Positions 56,839-64,000 of a stretch of DNA of 64,000 nucleotides are shown here, one piece after another. Positions within the stretch are counted from its first letter, which is position 1. Every line of letters starts with the position of its first letter. The notes beneath the pieces were generated by a model. It was not told the DNA's origin, did no database searches, and saw nothing but the letters and a program-made list of their open reading frames with translations. The position numbers and the translations under genes were made by a program. This DNA is from Ulvibacterium marinum (GTDB lineage Bacteria; Bacteroidota; Bacteroidia; Flavobacteriales; Flavobacteriaceae), in the NCBI RefSeq assembly GCF_003626755.1, contig NZ_RBCJ01000003.1, forward strand, positions 103,859-167,858, in the 5' to 3' direction.

Positions 56839-57447
56839 ATGATGAAAACCAGGGTCATAGTGATGGGAATTATAATTGCTGCCATAAGCATGCTTATGGC
56901 CTGCAATGAGAAAGCTTTAGAACAAACCATAGAATCTGCTCAGGTAATGGAAAAGCAACCTATTACCGAATTGAGGTTGGGAATTACGGCGCTAAATGAA
57001 TATGATCAGAAAATAATATTTCAGACTCTACCCAATGAAATAAAAAGCGAGTTGTGGAAAGACCGGTTGACAGCTTCTTTGAAGACTGGGTTAAAGGAAG
57101 ATCAAAAAGTGCTAATAATGGAGATGAGGGACCGACTGAGTCCGGTAGCTTATGATTCCCTGCAATCAGGGGAATTTATGGATTATGCCCAACAATGGTA
57201 TAAAAAAACTGAAATAGCGTTTGCGCGGGATACCTTGTTGTTCAGGGAGATACTATTTTCTTTGGGAGAGAAGAACGAAGCGAATAGGATACTACAGCAA
57301 GTCCCAAGGCCTAATTGCAATTGTGAGATGAATGCATGGTTTCAGTGCCCTATTTTCCCTCAAATACTGAATTGTAAACCTCTTCCTTGCAAACGACTTC
57401 CATGTGGCCCTTTGCTAATGTGGAATTGCAATGGTATCTGTGATTAA
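56839..57447 (+). CDS. Cys-rich lipoprotein, bacteriocin fulvocin C-related
   Basis: 202 aa. Signal peptide with lipobox SMLMAC (Cys22). The middle (25-155) is helical. The last about 45 residues contain eight cysteines in patterns such as NCNC, LPCKRLPCGP and NCNGIC. This organisation, a helical prodomain and a Cys-rich tail, resembles proteins annotated as bacteriocin fulvocin C-related in Bacteroidetes. The tail could be released as a disulfide-rich peptide or stay attached to the membrane. No immunity or export gene is adjacent. Confidence 0.6.
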   Translation: MMKTRVIVMGIIIAAISMLMACNEKALEQTIESAQVMEKQPITELRLGITALNEYDQKIIFQTLPNEIKSELWKDRLTASLKTGLKEDQKVLIMEMRDRLSPVAYDSLQSGEFMDYAQQWYKKTEIAFARDTLLFREILFSLGEKNEANRILQQVPRPNCNCEMNAWFQCPIFPQILNCKPLPCKRLPCGPLLMWNCNGICD

Positions 57448-57786
57448 ACTGGAAACTATTGCAATGCCTTAGATCAATCTCCTATTTCTAAAGGCGGCTT
57501 CGGAACTTGATAATGGAATGCCATATATATAGGGGTTTTGAGAAGTTGTGGAATTTATGCTCACCGAAAAGATATCTTCTTCTTTTGAAAACAACCTAAA
57601 TTCTTATTCAAAATTTTCAGACAATTTATGGCCACATAATTTCACTTGTCTTTTCTTACAATTTGATGGTTTGTTGAAAAATACCCGGGAATGGGGATGT
57701 TTTTTACTTACCGTTTGACTTTATATTTGGGTTACTTGAAAATTTAAAACGATCAAAAAATTCTAATTAGCAGAAGATTAGAACCC
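57448..57786. other. AT-rich gap after the fulvocin C-like gene
   Basis: 339 bp with no convincing coding region, hairpin or promoter. An open frame that leads into the small ORF at 57787 begins after a stop near 57745. Confidence 0.4.
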
Positions 57787-58005
57787 TTGCATGGGAGAAG
57801 TTATAGTGCTATTGATAAAAAGTTAAAGGCTCACTTTAGTGAGGATGAGATGATAAATCTTTTAAAAAGAGATAAAGAAGTTTTTGATGTAGAATATTTT
57901 TATCGCAACGGGCTATATAATCAAACTAAAGAACAAACTAGAAGGAGATATGTCGAACTAGATGAAATTGTTACTCCTCATGAGGACTTTTCTAAATCTA
58001 ATTAA
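57787..58005 (+). CDS. Small hypothetical protein, doubtful
   Basis: 72 codons from a TTG start, with no ATG until codon 22. The sequence is charged and hydrophilic (SEDEMINLLKRDKEVFDVEYF). It has no recognised family, signal or membrane segment. It could be a real small protein, or the leftover 3' end of a decayed gene, since the open frame extends upstream without a good start. Confidence 0.3.
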   Translation: MHGRSYSAIDKKLKAHFSEDEMINLLKRDKEVFDVEYFYRNGLYNQTKEQTRRRYVELDEIVTPHEDFSKSN

Positions 58006-58113
58006 TTAGCTATTGCTTCACGAAGGTGTCATCAACCGATCCGGTATCCTCTCCTTTTTAAACGATTTGTTACGGATGTCCCGAAAAGAATGGATTATCT
58101 TGTCCTCTAAAGT

Positions 58114-59324
58114 ATGGGAGCACCTTTAAATCGGATAAATCTTAGGTCGCATGCCAAAATCGCCTTGGCCTATTTTGTGTTGGCCGCAATTTTTGGGGTG
58201 TTGTTGAGGTCTTTCGCTTCTGTCCCGATTTCAGTTAACTATAAGTTTATTGTACACACGCATTCCCATATTGCGCTTTTGGGTTGGGTGTATTTGTCGA
58301 TTACCACTCTGCTGTATAAACTCTATTTGGACAATCTGGACTTGGATAAGGGATACCGGAAGATTTTCTGGTTTACCCAATTCACTTTGGGGGGTATGTT
58401 GCTTACATTTCCATTTATGGGGTACGCCTTGTTTTCCATTGTTTTTTCTACGTTGTTTTTGTTCGCTTCTTATTGGTTTGTATGGTTTTTCATCAAGAAC
58501 GTTCCTATTTCATTGAAGAAAAAAAATGCGTACAAATGTGTAAAGTTTGCCTTGTGGTATATGGTGTTATCCAGTTTGGGGCCTTGGGCTTTGGGGCCAT
58601 TATGAATACTTTGGGTGCACAATCCGTTTGGTATCGATTGGCCATCTATTTTTACTTGCATTTTTTGTATAATGGATGGATGATCTTGGCACTTGTGGGG
58701 ATACTTTTACGGGTTTTTGAAATACGGGGTGTGGGGCTTTCCAGGATACTTTTCCAAAGCTTTTTTTGGAGTATCAACTTGGGAATAGTCCTTTCCTTTT
58801 TCCTATCGACTTTATTTGCCCATCCACCTTTGATTTTTAACATCTTGGGTGATATTGGTGCATTGTTGCAATTGATTGCCTTTGGTATTTTGGGCAAAAA
58901 AGTAAGCATTTTTTTTACCACCTTTCAGGAAAGGATATTGAAGACCGTAATTGTAGTGTTGATCGTTAAAATGCTACTACAGTTACTAACGGCTTTTCCC
59001 TATTTTGCCAATTTGGCCGCTACCATACTGGATTTTACCATCGGGTATCTACATTGGACTTTCCTGGGTGTAGTCACCCTTTCCCTTTTTTTATTTCTCG
59101 ATTATTTGAAGTTGTTGCAAATCTCACCAAAGACTTACTTTCTTTATCTATTTGGTTTTTTCTTGACCGAAATTCTCATTTTTTACAAAGGTATTGCGGC
59201 ATGGCATAGCTTCGCGGTTTTTGAAAGTTATAACGAAATCCTATGGGCAGGAAGTTTTCTTATTCCTTTAAGCTTGGGGATACTTCTGGGTACTAACAGA
59301 AAAAGGAAGGTATGGAACCAATGA
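58114..59324 (+). pseudogene. Frame-split polytopic membrane protein of the cbb3-linked type
   Basis: Two frames together encode one membrane protein of about 400 aa: frame A 58114-58605 (163 aa) and frame B from ATG 58602 to 59324 (240 aa). Frame A ends SSLGPWALGPL-stop; frame B continues AIMNTLGAQSVWY without a gap. One extra G in the GGGG run at 58593-58596 would join them. Features: HTHSHIALLGWVYL (conserved histidines near 49-53) and about 11 helices, reminiscent of haem-copper or NnrS-like proteins near ccoG clusters in Flavobacteria. The second part begins with ATGA overlap, so re-initiation, a real split, or a sequencing indel are all possible. Confidence 0.65.
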
Positions 59325-59337
59325 CCATTCCAATCAC

Positions 59338-59733
59338 TTACGACTTGTTTTTCCTGTGCTGGTAGATTTGCATGTACAACATGGTCGACATTTTCTGAGC
59401 CCTATTTTTGGCTATCCACGTCGTTTCCCCCTCAAATAGTTCGTCCAAGGTTTCAAACCAAAGGTTGAGCCATAATCCAAAATGTTCAGAGGTTATGGTA
59501 TGGGCCATTTTAACATCTACTTCCTGGTGAGCGGTTACTGGGTTGCCGTAATATTTTCGTTTTAGGAAAAGTTGAGTCTCCCAGAAATCGGTAAGGAGGT
59601 CCAAATGACTCTCCCAATCGGTAATTATGGTATTAAAAATGGGCCCAAGTATTTCATGAGCCCGTATTTTTTTATAAAAGGATCTGACCAAAAAATGTAC
59701 GTCCTTTCGTGTTTGTATATCCTGTTTCACCAC
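59338..59733 (-). CDS. Group III truncated haemoglobin
   Basis: 131 aa. The start is GTG; no ATG occurs until deep in the protein. Motifs: FYKKIRAHEILGPIF, HLDLLTDFWETQLF, and VTAHQEVDVKMAH with the proximal His near 69-78, then WLNLWFETLDELF. Group III globins bind oxygen or nitric oxide in the cytoplasm. It follows the CoA-transferase gene by 18 bp on the same strand, so both are probably expressed from the FNR-like promoter at 61044-61087. NO detoxification would fit the low-oxygen setting but is inferred. Confidence 0.85.
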   Translation of the reverse strand: MVKQDIQTRKDVHFLVRSFYKKIRAHEILGPIFNTIITDWESHLDLLTDFWETQLFLKRKYYGNPVTAHQEVDVKMAHTITSEHFGLWLNLWFETLDELFEGETTWIAKNRAQKMSTMLYMQIYQHRKNKS

Positions 59734-59751
59734 AGACCAATATAGGCATTC

Positions 59752-61023
59752 CTATCTTCCGAACCTATCAAAAGCTGCTTTGGACAACTCTTCCCTATGT
59801 TCCGGATGCGCAATGGAAATTAATGCCTTGGCACGTTGATGCAAATTTTTTCCATAAAGGTTAACAACACCATATTCAGTGGCCACATAATGAACGTGCG
59901 CCCTGGTAGTAGTTACTCCAGCACCTTCCTTTAGGGCAGGGGTAATCTTTGAAATGCCCTTAGGAGTAACGGAAGAAATAGCAAAAATGGGTTTTCCGCC
60001 TTCCGATAGGGATGCCCCACGGATGAAGTCCATTTGACCTCCTACCCCGGAAAAATGGCGATAGCCTATACTATCAGCACACACCTGTCCCGTAAGGTCA
60101 ATTTCAATGGCACTGTTAATTGCCGTTACTTTGGGATTTTTTCGGATCAGGGCAGTATCATTGGTAAAGGCTGCCTCCTTAAAATGAACAGATGGATTAT
60201 CGTCGATAAAGTCATACAATTTTTGGGAACCCGCAGCAAAACAGGTAACGATTTTTCCCGTTTTCAATTCTTTTTCCTCACCCGTGATTACTCCTTTTTC
60301 CACTAGGGGCAAGATACCATCCGAAAACATTTCGGTGTGTATACCCAATCTCCTATGGTTTTGAAGGTTAGCCAATACGGCATTGGGAATATTGCCTATA
60401 CCCAATTGCAGGGTTGCACCATCTTCGATCAGCCCGGCAACATGTTTACCGATCATCTGATCAGTTTCCGATAGCTCGGTCGGTTCATAAGTATGTATGG
60501 GCATATCCACTTCTACGGCAAAATCGATATTGCTGATATGTATAATACCATCGCCATGTGTCCGGGGGACTTGGGGGTTTATTTGGGCCAACACTTTTTT
60601 GGCCGTTTGAATAGCGGGTAGAGCAACGTCTACGGAAACGCCTAAGGAACAGTAACCGTGCCTGTCCGGTGGGGATACCTGAACAATGGCAACATCCAAA
60701 GGAAGAATGTTCTTTCTGAAGAGCAATTGGATTTCACTAAGAAAAATAGGGATATAATCTCCTTGATTGGTGTTAACGGCCTTTCTGACATTGCCGCCGA
60801 CAAAACAACTATTTATTTTAAAGGCCTTGTTATAAGGAGGTAGTGCATATTTAACCTCACCGTCCGTATGAATGGAGATAACTTCCACATTCTCCAATTC
60901 GGTATATCGCTCTTCGCAAAGGGCATTGATCAAGGCGTTTGGGGTCATTGCGGCACCTTGTACAAAAACTCGATCTCCCGGTTTAACAAAGGACGCGGCT
61001 TTTTCTATAGAAACTATTTTCAT
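59752..61023 (-). CDS. Acetyl-CoA hydrolase/CoA-transferase family protein
   Basis: 423 aa. MKIVSIEKAASFVKPGDRVFVQGAAMTPN opens the N-terminal domain; QLGIGNIPNAVL is the CoA-binding loop; SAIEIDLTGQVCADSIG carries the likely catalytic Glu; GGQMDFIRGA and HYVATEYGVVNLYGK are typical of the C-terminal domain of the 4-hydroxybutyrate/acetate CoA-transferase group. It would move CoA between acetate and another acid. Preceded by an FNR-like promoter and followed by the globin gene. Confidence 0.9.
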   Translation of the reverse strand: MKIVSIEKAASFVKPGDRVFVQGAAMTPNALINALCEERYTELENVEVISIHTDGEVKYALPPYNKAFKINSCFVGGNVRKAVNTNQGDYIPIFLSEIQLLFRKNILPLDVAIVQVSPPDRHGYCSLGVSVDVALPAIQTAKKVLAQINPQVPRTHGDGIIHISNIDFAVEVDMPIHTYEPTELSETDQMIGKHVAGLIEDGATLQLGIGNIPNAVLANLQNHRRLGIHTEMFSDGILPLVEKGVITGEEKELKTGKIVTCFAAGSQKLYDFIDDNPSVHFKEAAFTNDTALIRKNPKVTAINSAIEIDLTGQVCADSIGYRHFSGVGGQMDFIRGASLSEGGKPIFAISSVTPKGISKITPALKEGAGVTTTRAHVHYVATEYGVVNLYGKNLHQRAKALISIAHPEHREELSKAAFDRFGR

Positions 61024-61043
61024 ATCGGCTAAAATTTATGGTA

Positions 61044-61087
61044 CAAAGTTCTTAAGGAAGACAGGAATTAAACATGATATAACTCAT
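61044..61087 (-). promoter_or_regulatory. FNR-like box and -7 element for CoA-transferase/globin
   Basis: On the minus strand ATGA-GTTATA-TCAT (61087-61074) continues GTTTAAT. GAACTTTG (61051-61044) sits at the conserved 36-bp offset; its TTTG is intact and one base differs from TAnnTTTG. Predicted start near 61038, 15 bp before the ATG. Confidence 0.55.
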
Positions 61088-61151
61088 TGTTTGGTCGGGG
61101 TTGGCTTACTTTTTCTCCAAATCGATAAAAATTCAGCAGATACCTTTACAA

Positions 61152-61856
61152 CTAATCATGACATTCTATCTCGGCCGTTACCACATCTTGTACAGGTTCG
61201 GGCGATATATAGGGAATACCTAATCCCATTCCCCTTAGAATAAAGAACAGACCAATTACCACCACAAACGCAGGAATCAATTTCTGAACGCGATGTCGTA
61301 GAGTTCCTTTTAGAAATCCACTAAAGTAAATGGCCGATGTCATTAAGGGCACAGTGCCCAATCCGAATAACATCATATACAAGGAGCCTTCCCAGGCACT
61401 ACCCATGGCGATAGCGCCAAATAACGCCATATAGACCAATCCACAGGGCAAGAATCCATTTAGGAACCCAATGGTCAAAAAGGTATCCGGGGTTTTCTTT
61501 TTCAATTCTTGACCCAATCGGTTTTTTACCTTCGAGATTACTCCGTAAACGGGCTTGGAAAGACTATAGGAGTTCAAGGCTTTTGCAGGGATAAGTACAA
61601 GAAGAATCATCAACAGGCCAACCCCTATGGATAGTTTTTGTTGCATTCCAAAGATGTAGAGTCCCTTACCCAACAACCCAAACACTAGACCGATCAAGGC
61701 ATAGGATAGTAATCTACCAAAGTGATAAATGGATACCTGAAGAAGTTTCTTAAGATTGTTACTTCTGTCTACCGGCAACATAAAGGCAATAGGGCCACAC
61801 ATGCCTATACAGTGCAAGCTTCCCATAAGTCCTAAAATGATAGCAGATATTAACAT
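61152..61856 (-). CDS. SafE/TauE-family membrane protein of the cbb3 cluster
   Basis: 234 aa, six predicted helices. The first helix carries LGLMGSLHCIGMCGPIAFML, a C-x3-C motif beside His that is typical of the SafE-like branch found with cytochrome cbb3 oxidase genes, where copper or cytochrome c maturation is the suspected role. It lies downstream of ccoG and fixH on the same strand, 59 bp after fixH. The family call is secure; the transported species is not known. Confidence 0.85.
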   Translation of the reverse strand: MLISAIILGLMGSLHCIGMCGPIAFMLPVDRSNNLKKLLQVSIYHFGRLLSYALIGLVFGLLGKGLYIFGMQQKLSIGVGLLMILLVLIPAKALNSYSLSKPVYGVISKVKNRLGQELKKKTPDTFLTIGFLNGFLPCGLVYMALFGAIAMGSAWEGSLYMMLFGLGTVPLMTSAIYFSGFLKGTLRHRVQKLIPAFVVVIGLFFILRGMGLGIPYISPEPVQDVVTAEIECHD

Positions 61857-61915
61857 TTATTGGATATAAGACTTGAGATACGGGACATTGAACGGGTAAA
61901 AACTATTTCCAATAT

Positions 61916-62362
61916 CTAATACGTTATACTTTCCTTATGCAAAAATTCTTTTCCTTTATGCTCCCAAGTAATCTTAATGTCCCAGCGACCACCCAACAAA
62001 CGTTTGTCAGGTATGAGCAAATGTGTATTGGATAAACTTACGGGTAAGTCAAAATCCAAGTGTTTATTGGATGGTCTATATAGGGACACTGTTCCTTGTA
62101 TGTTTTGTCCTTCCAGAATTTTTGGGAATTTTAGGAGAAGGCCATTATTTGTTTTTTCTATTTTAACAGGGTCGACCAAATTTTTGGCATTGGCCTCGGC
62201 ATCTATTTCCTTTTGATAGGCCAGCTCCTGTTTGTAATATTCATCGGTGACCAGGTCATGGTTGGCCTTGTTGTCCATGCTCATCCGTACGACAAAAAAT
62301 AGGATAAACCCAATAAACCCTATGAATGCCAGTACAATACCTGTTCCCCAGTTTATTTTCAT
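61916..62362 (-). CDS. fixH: FixH/CcoH-family protein
   Basis: 148 aa from the ATG at 62362 (MKINWGTGIVLAFIGFIGF). One N-terminal transmembrane helix, then the family pattern MDNKANHDLVTDEYYKQELAYQKEIDAEANA. A C-terminal beta domain follows, with LYRPSNKHLDF and GGRWDIKITWE. FixH/CcoH helps assemble the cbb3 oxidase. It lies 24 bp downstream of ccoG. An upstream ATG at 62380 is also possible. Confidence 0.9.
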   Translation of the reverse strand: MKINWGTGIVLAFIGFIGFILFFVVRMSMDNKANHDLVTDEYYKQELAYQKEIDAEANAKNLVDPVKIEKTNNGLLLKFPKILEGQNIQGTVSLYRPSNKHLDFDLPVSLSNTHLLIPDKRLLGGRWDIKITWEHKGKEFLHKESITY

Positions 62363-62386
62363 GATCGATTCCTTTATCAAATTTTT

Positions 62387-63805
62387 TTAATTGTAACTCC
62401 GAGGCGCCAAGAAACGGGCCGTAGTGGTTTCGATAAGCTCGCTTCCACTGTAAACACCAATTTTTAGCTTATCCTTGTCGCCTTCCAAGGCCGCATTGTT
62501 TATTTCGATAAACAATGTACCTTCTGCCAAATCCTGTGCAGGAACCTCAAAATTCTCATGCCGCACCAATTCTATTTTTCCTTGATGGGATAAAAGTTTG
62601 AAACTTACATCATCAATACTTTTTGTGGTCTTATTTACCAATTTATAGGTGTACACATTACTTATGATATTATTATCCTTGCGTTCGTACAGTTGCCCTG
62701 GTAAGCGCAGAATGTTCGCTTCCAAATCGTTTCTTAAAAAGAGCATACCGATCAATACTCCGGTCAAAATGGTCAATACTGCGGTATATCCTTTTAATCT
62801 AGGATTGAATTTAAATTTTTCCTTTTTAACGATTTCGTCCTCACTGGCATATCGGATAAGGCCCTTAGGCAAATTTACCTTCTCCATAATGGTATCGCAC
62901 TCATCGATACAGGCCGTACAGTTAACGCACTCCAACTGCGTCCCATTTCTAATATCTATTCCGGTTGGGCATACCACTACGCATTGGTTACAGTCTATAC
63001 AATCTCCATGGCCCAATGCTTTTCGGTCTTCATTCTTACGCCATTTTTTGCGTCCATTTTCCGCCTCTCCGCGTTTGTGGTCATAGGCCACTACAATGGA
63101 TTTATTGTCCAGCAGTACCCCTTGCATTCTTCCGTACGGACAAGCGATAATACAGACCTGTTCTCGAAACCAAGCAAATACAAAATAGAAGACTGCCGTA
63201 AAGATCAATAGTGATACCAGGGTGCTTACATGCTGAAAAGGGCCATCGGTAACGTACTGTATCAATCTATCGCTACTAATGAGATATGCCAAAAAAACAT
63301 TGGCGATGAGAAAGGATATCAAGAAAAATACAATCCATTTTAAGACTCGCTTTCTGATTTTTTCCGCATTCCATGGCTGTCGGTCTAGTCTTATCTGGGC
63401 TCCACGGTCACCATCGATCCAATACTCGATACGGCGGAAGACCATTTCCATAAAGATAGTCTGCGGACACATCCATCCACAGAAAATACGGCCAAAAGCT
63501 ACTGTGAACAGGGCAATGAATATGACTCCGATAATCATTGAAATCACAAACAGATGAAAGTCCTGTGGCCAAAAAGGGAAACCAAAAATATTAAAACGGC
63601 GTTCCAATACATTGAACATCAAAAACTGATTGCCGTTAACTTTAAGAAACGGTGAGGCAAATAGAAAGGCCAAAAGTAAATAGCTTACGTATTTACGATA
63701 GGCATAGAACTTTCCGCTTGGTTTTTTTGGAAATACCCAGGCCCGCTTACCTTCTTCACTGATGGTGCCTATGCTGTCCCTAAAATTTTCCTGGTCCTGT
63801 GCCAT
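62387..63805 (-). CDS. ccoG: cbb3 oxidase accessory protein, polyferredoxin
   Basis: 472 aa. Five helices, including AFGRIFCGWMCPQTIFMEMVFRR, plus ACPYGRMQGVLLD and a ferredoxin domain with two clusters (CIDCNQCVVVCP and CVNCTACIDEC). The C-terminal domain is Ig-like (about 360-470). CcoG reduces copper or manages it during assembly of cytochrome cbb3. The order ccoP-end, ccoG, fixH, SafE matches flavobacterial cbb3 clusters, so the oxidase genes should lie right of the window. Confidence 0.96.
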   Translation of the reverse strand: MAQDQENFRDSIGTISEEGKRAWVFPKKPSGKFYAYRKYVSYLLLAFLFASPFLKVNGNQFLMFNVLERRFNIFGFPFWPQDFHLFVISMIIGVIFIALFTVAFGRIFCGWMCPQTIFMEMVFRRIEYWIDGDRGAQIRLDRQPWNAEKIRKRVLKWIVFFLISFLIANVFLAYLISSDRLIQYVTDGPFQHVSTLVSLLIFTAVFYFVFAWFREQVCIIACPYGRMQGVLLDNKSIVVAYDHKRGEAENGRKKWRKNEDRKALGHGDCIDCNQCVVVCPTGIDIRNGTQLECVNCTACIDECDTIMEKVNLPKGLIRYASEDEIVKKEKFKFNPRLKGYTAVLTILTGVLIGMLFLRNDLEANILRLPGQLYERKDNNIISNVYTYKLVNKTTKSIDDVSFKLLSHQGKIELVRHENFEVPAQDLAEGTLFIEINNAALEGDKDKLKIGVYSGSELIETTTARFLAPRSYN

Positions 63806-63902
63806 TTTACACCGCTTTCAAACCCCGTTTCGTTTCCTTATAATTTGGGAATGCCCTCAGGGAATTCATACTTTTTTATGCCCTCAAAACCTGAAAAGTT
63901 CC

Positions 63903-64000
63903 TTAATTGACGGCTACTGTTGTTGAGTCCGTTTCCACAATTACGGAGTCTTTTGATTGTTCTGGGATTTCCATGGCCGGAGCATCCGGATCGATCCAAA
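63903..64000 (-). CDS. C-terminal end of a protein, probably CcoP
   Basis: The last 32 codons (WIDPDAPAMEIPEQS to VAVN-stop) of a gene entering from the right edge. The tail is acidic and disordered, with no domain of its own. Position just upstream of ccoG in a cbb3 cluster suggests the cytochrome c subunit CcoP; only the context supports this. Confidence 0.45.
   Translation of the reverse strand, partial: WIDPDAPAMEIPEQSKDSVIVETDSTTVAVN

Noticed and set aside
58590..58596. Programmed -1 frameshift as the preferred explanation
   Set aside because: The heptamer fits, but there is no visible stimulatory structure and the G-run makes an indel simpler; kept only as an option.
1..64000. CRISPR arrays, tRNA or rRNA genes, insertion sequences
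   Set aside because: No regularly spaced repeats, cloverleaf sequences, rRNA segments or transposase genes were seen on either strand by eye; a covariance-model scan was not possible.

Overview
The window looks like chromosomal DNA from a marine-type member of the Flavobacteriaceae (Bacteroidetes). The evidence is a SusC/SusD pair, a Reg_prop/Y_Y_Y/LuxR regulator, many lipoproteins and Tat-exported sugar enzymes, near absence of Shine-Dalgarno sites, TAnnTTTG-type -7 boxes, a Bacteroidetes-style nos cluster with lipoprotein NosZ, and a ccoG-fixH cluster. No rRNA, tRNA, CRISPR array, prophage or transposase was seen.

Layout. 1-8625 (minus strand): start of a SusD-like lipoprotein, its SusC partner, a DUF6625-type protein, a double-glycine Cys-rich peptide precursor, and a membrane-anchored LuxR-type regulator. 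Related repeat arrays lie upstream of SusC and of the peptide gene. 8759-19790: carbohydrate metabolism (sugar nucleotidyltransferase and kinase, GH109-like enzyme, esterase, enolase-superfamily enzyme, PIG-L deacetylase, second Gfo/Idh/MocA enzyme), interrupted by hemN and a universal stress protein. 19953-31819: copper acquisition genes (small Cys protein, NosA/OprC-like receptor, Met/His-rich lipoprotein), an Rrf2 regulator, and a nitrous oxide reduction cluster (cytochrome c, fasciclin lipoprotein, nosZ, membrane protein, nosL, cupin, CopD-like protein, nosD, nosF, nosY). 32050-36425: nadA, nadB and a convergent uncharacterised Cys-rich flavin-barrel-like enzyme.

37022-55324: a PAS-LuxR regulator followed by five tightly packed genes (subtilase of 877 aa, DUF6603-type protein of 1147 aa, and unrecognised proteins of 1202, 1942 and 617 aa). 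This uncharacterised cassette of about 17 kb is the best candidate for a new system. 55400-58005: a membrane Nudix protein, a fulvocin C-like Cys-rich lipoprotein and a doubtful small ORF. 58114-64000: a frame-split polytopic membrane protein, a CoA-transferase and truncated haemoglobin pair, and a cbb3 oxidase accessory cluster (SafE-like protein, fixH, ccoG, end of a probable ccoP).

The strongest regulatory signal is a promoter architecture found six times: (A/C/G)TGA-N6-TCAT followed, exactly 36 bp from box start to -7 start, by a TAnnTTTG-like element. It precedes hemN-usp, the copper-uptake genes, the nos operon, nadAB, the flavin-barrel enzyme and the CoA-transferase/globin pair. The box resembles an FNR/CRP-family site. 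These scattered genes therefore look like one low-oxygen regulon covering haem synthesis without oxygen, copper supply for NosZ, N2O respiration, NAD synthesis and probable NO or acyl-CoA handling. No FNR-type regulator is encoded in the window.
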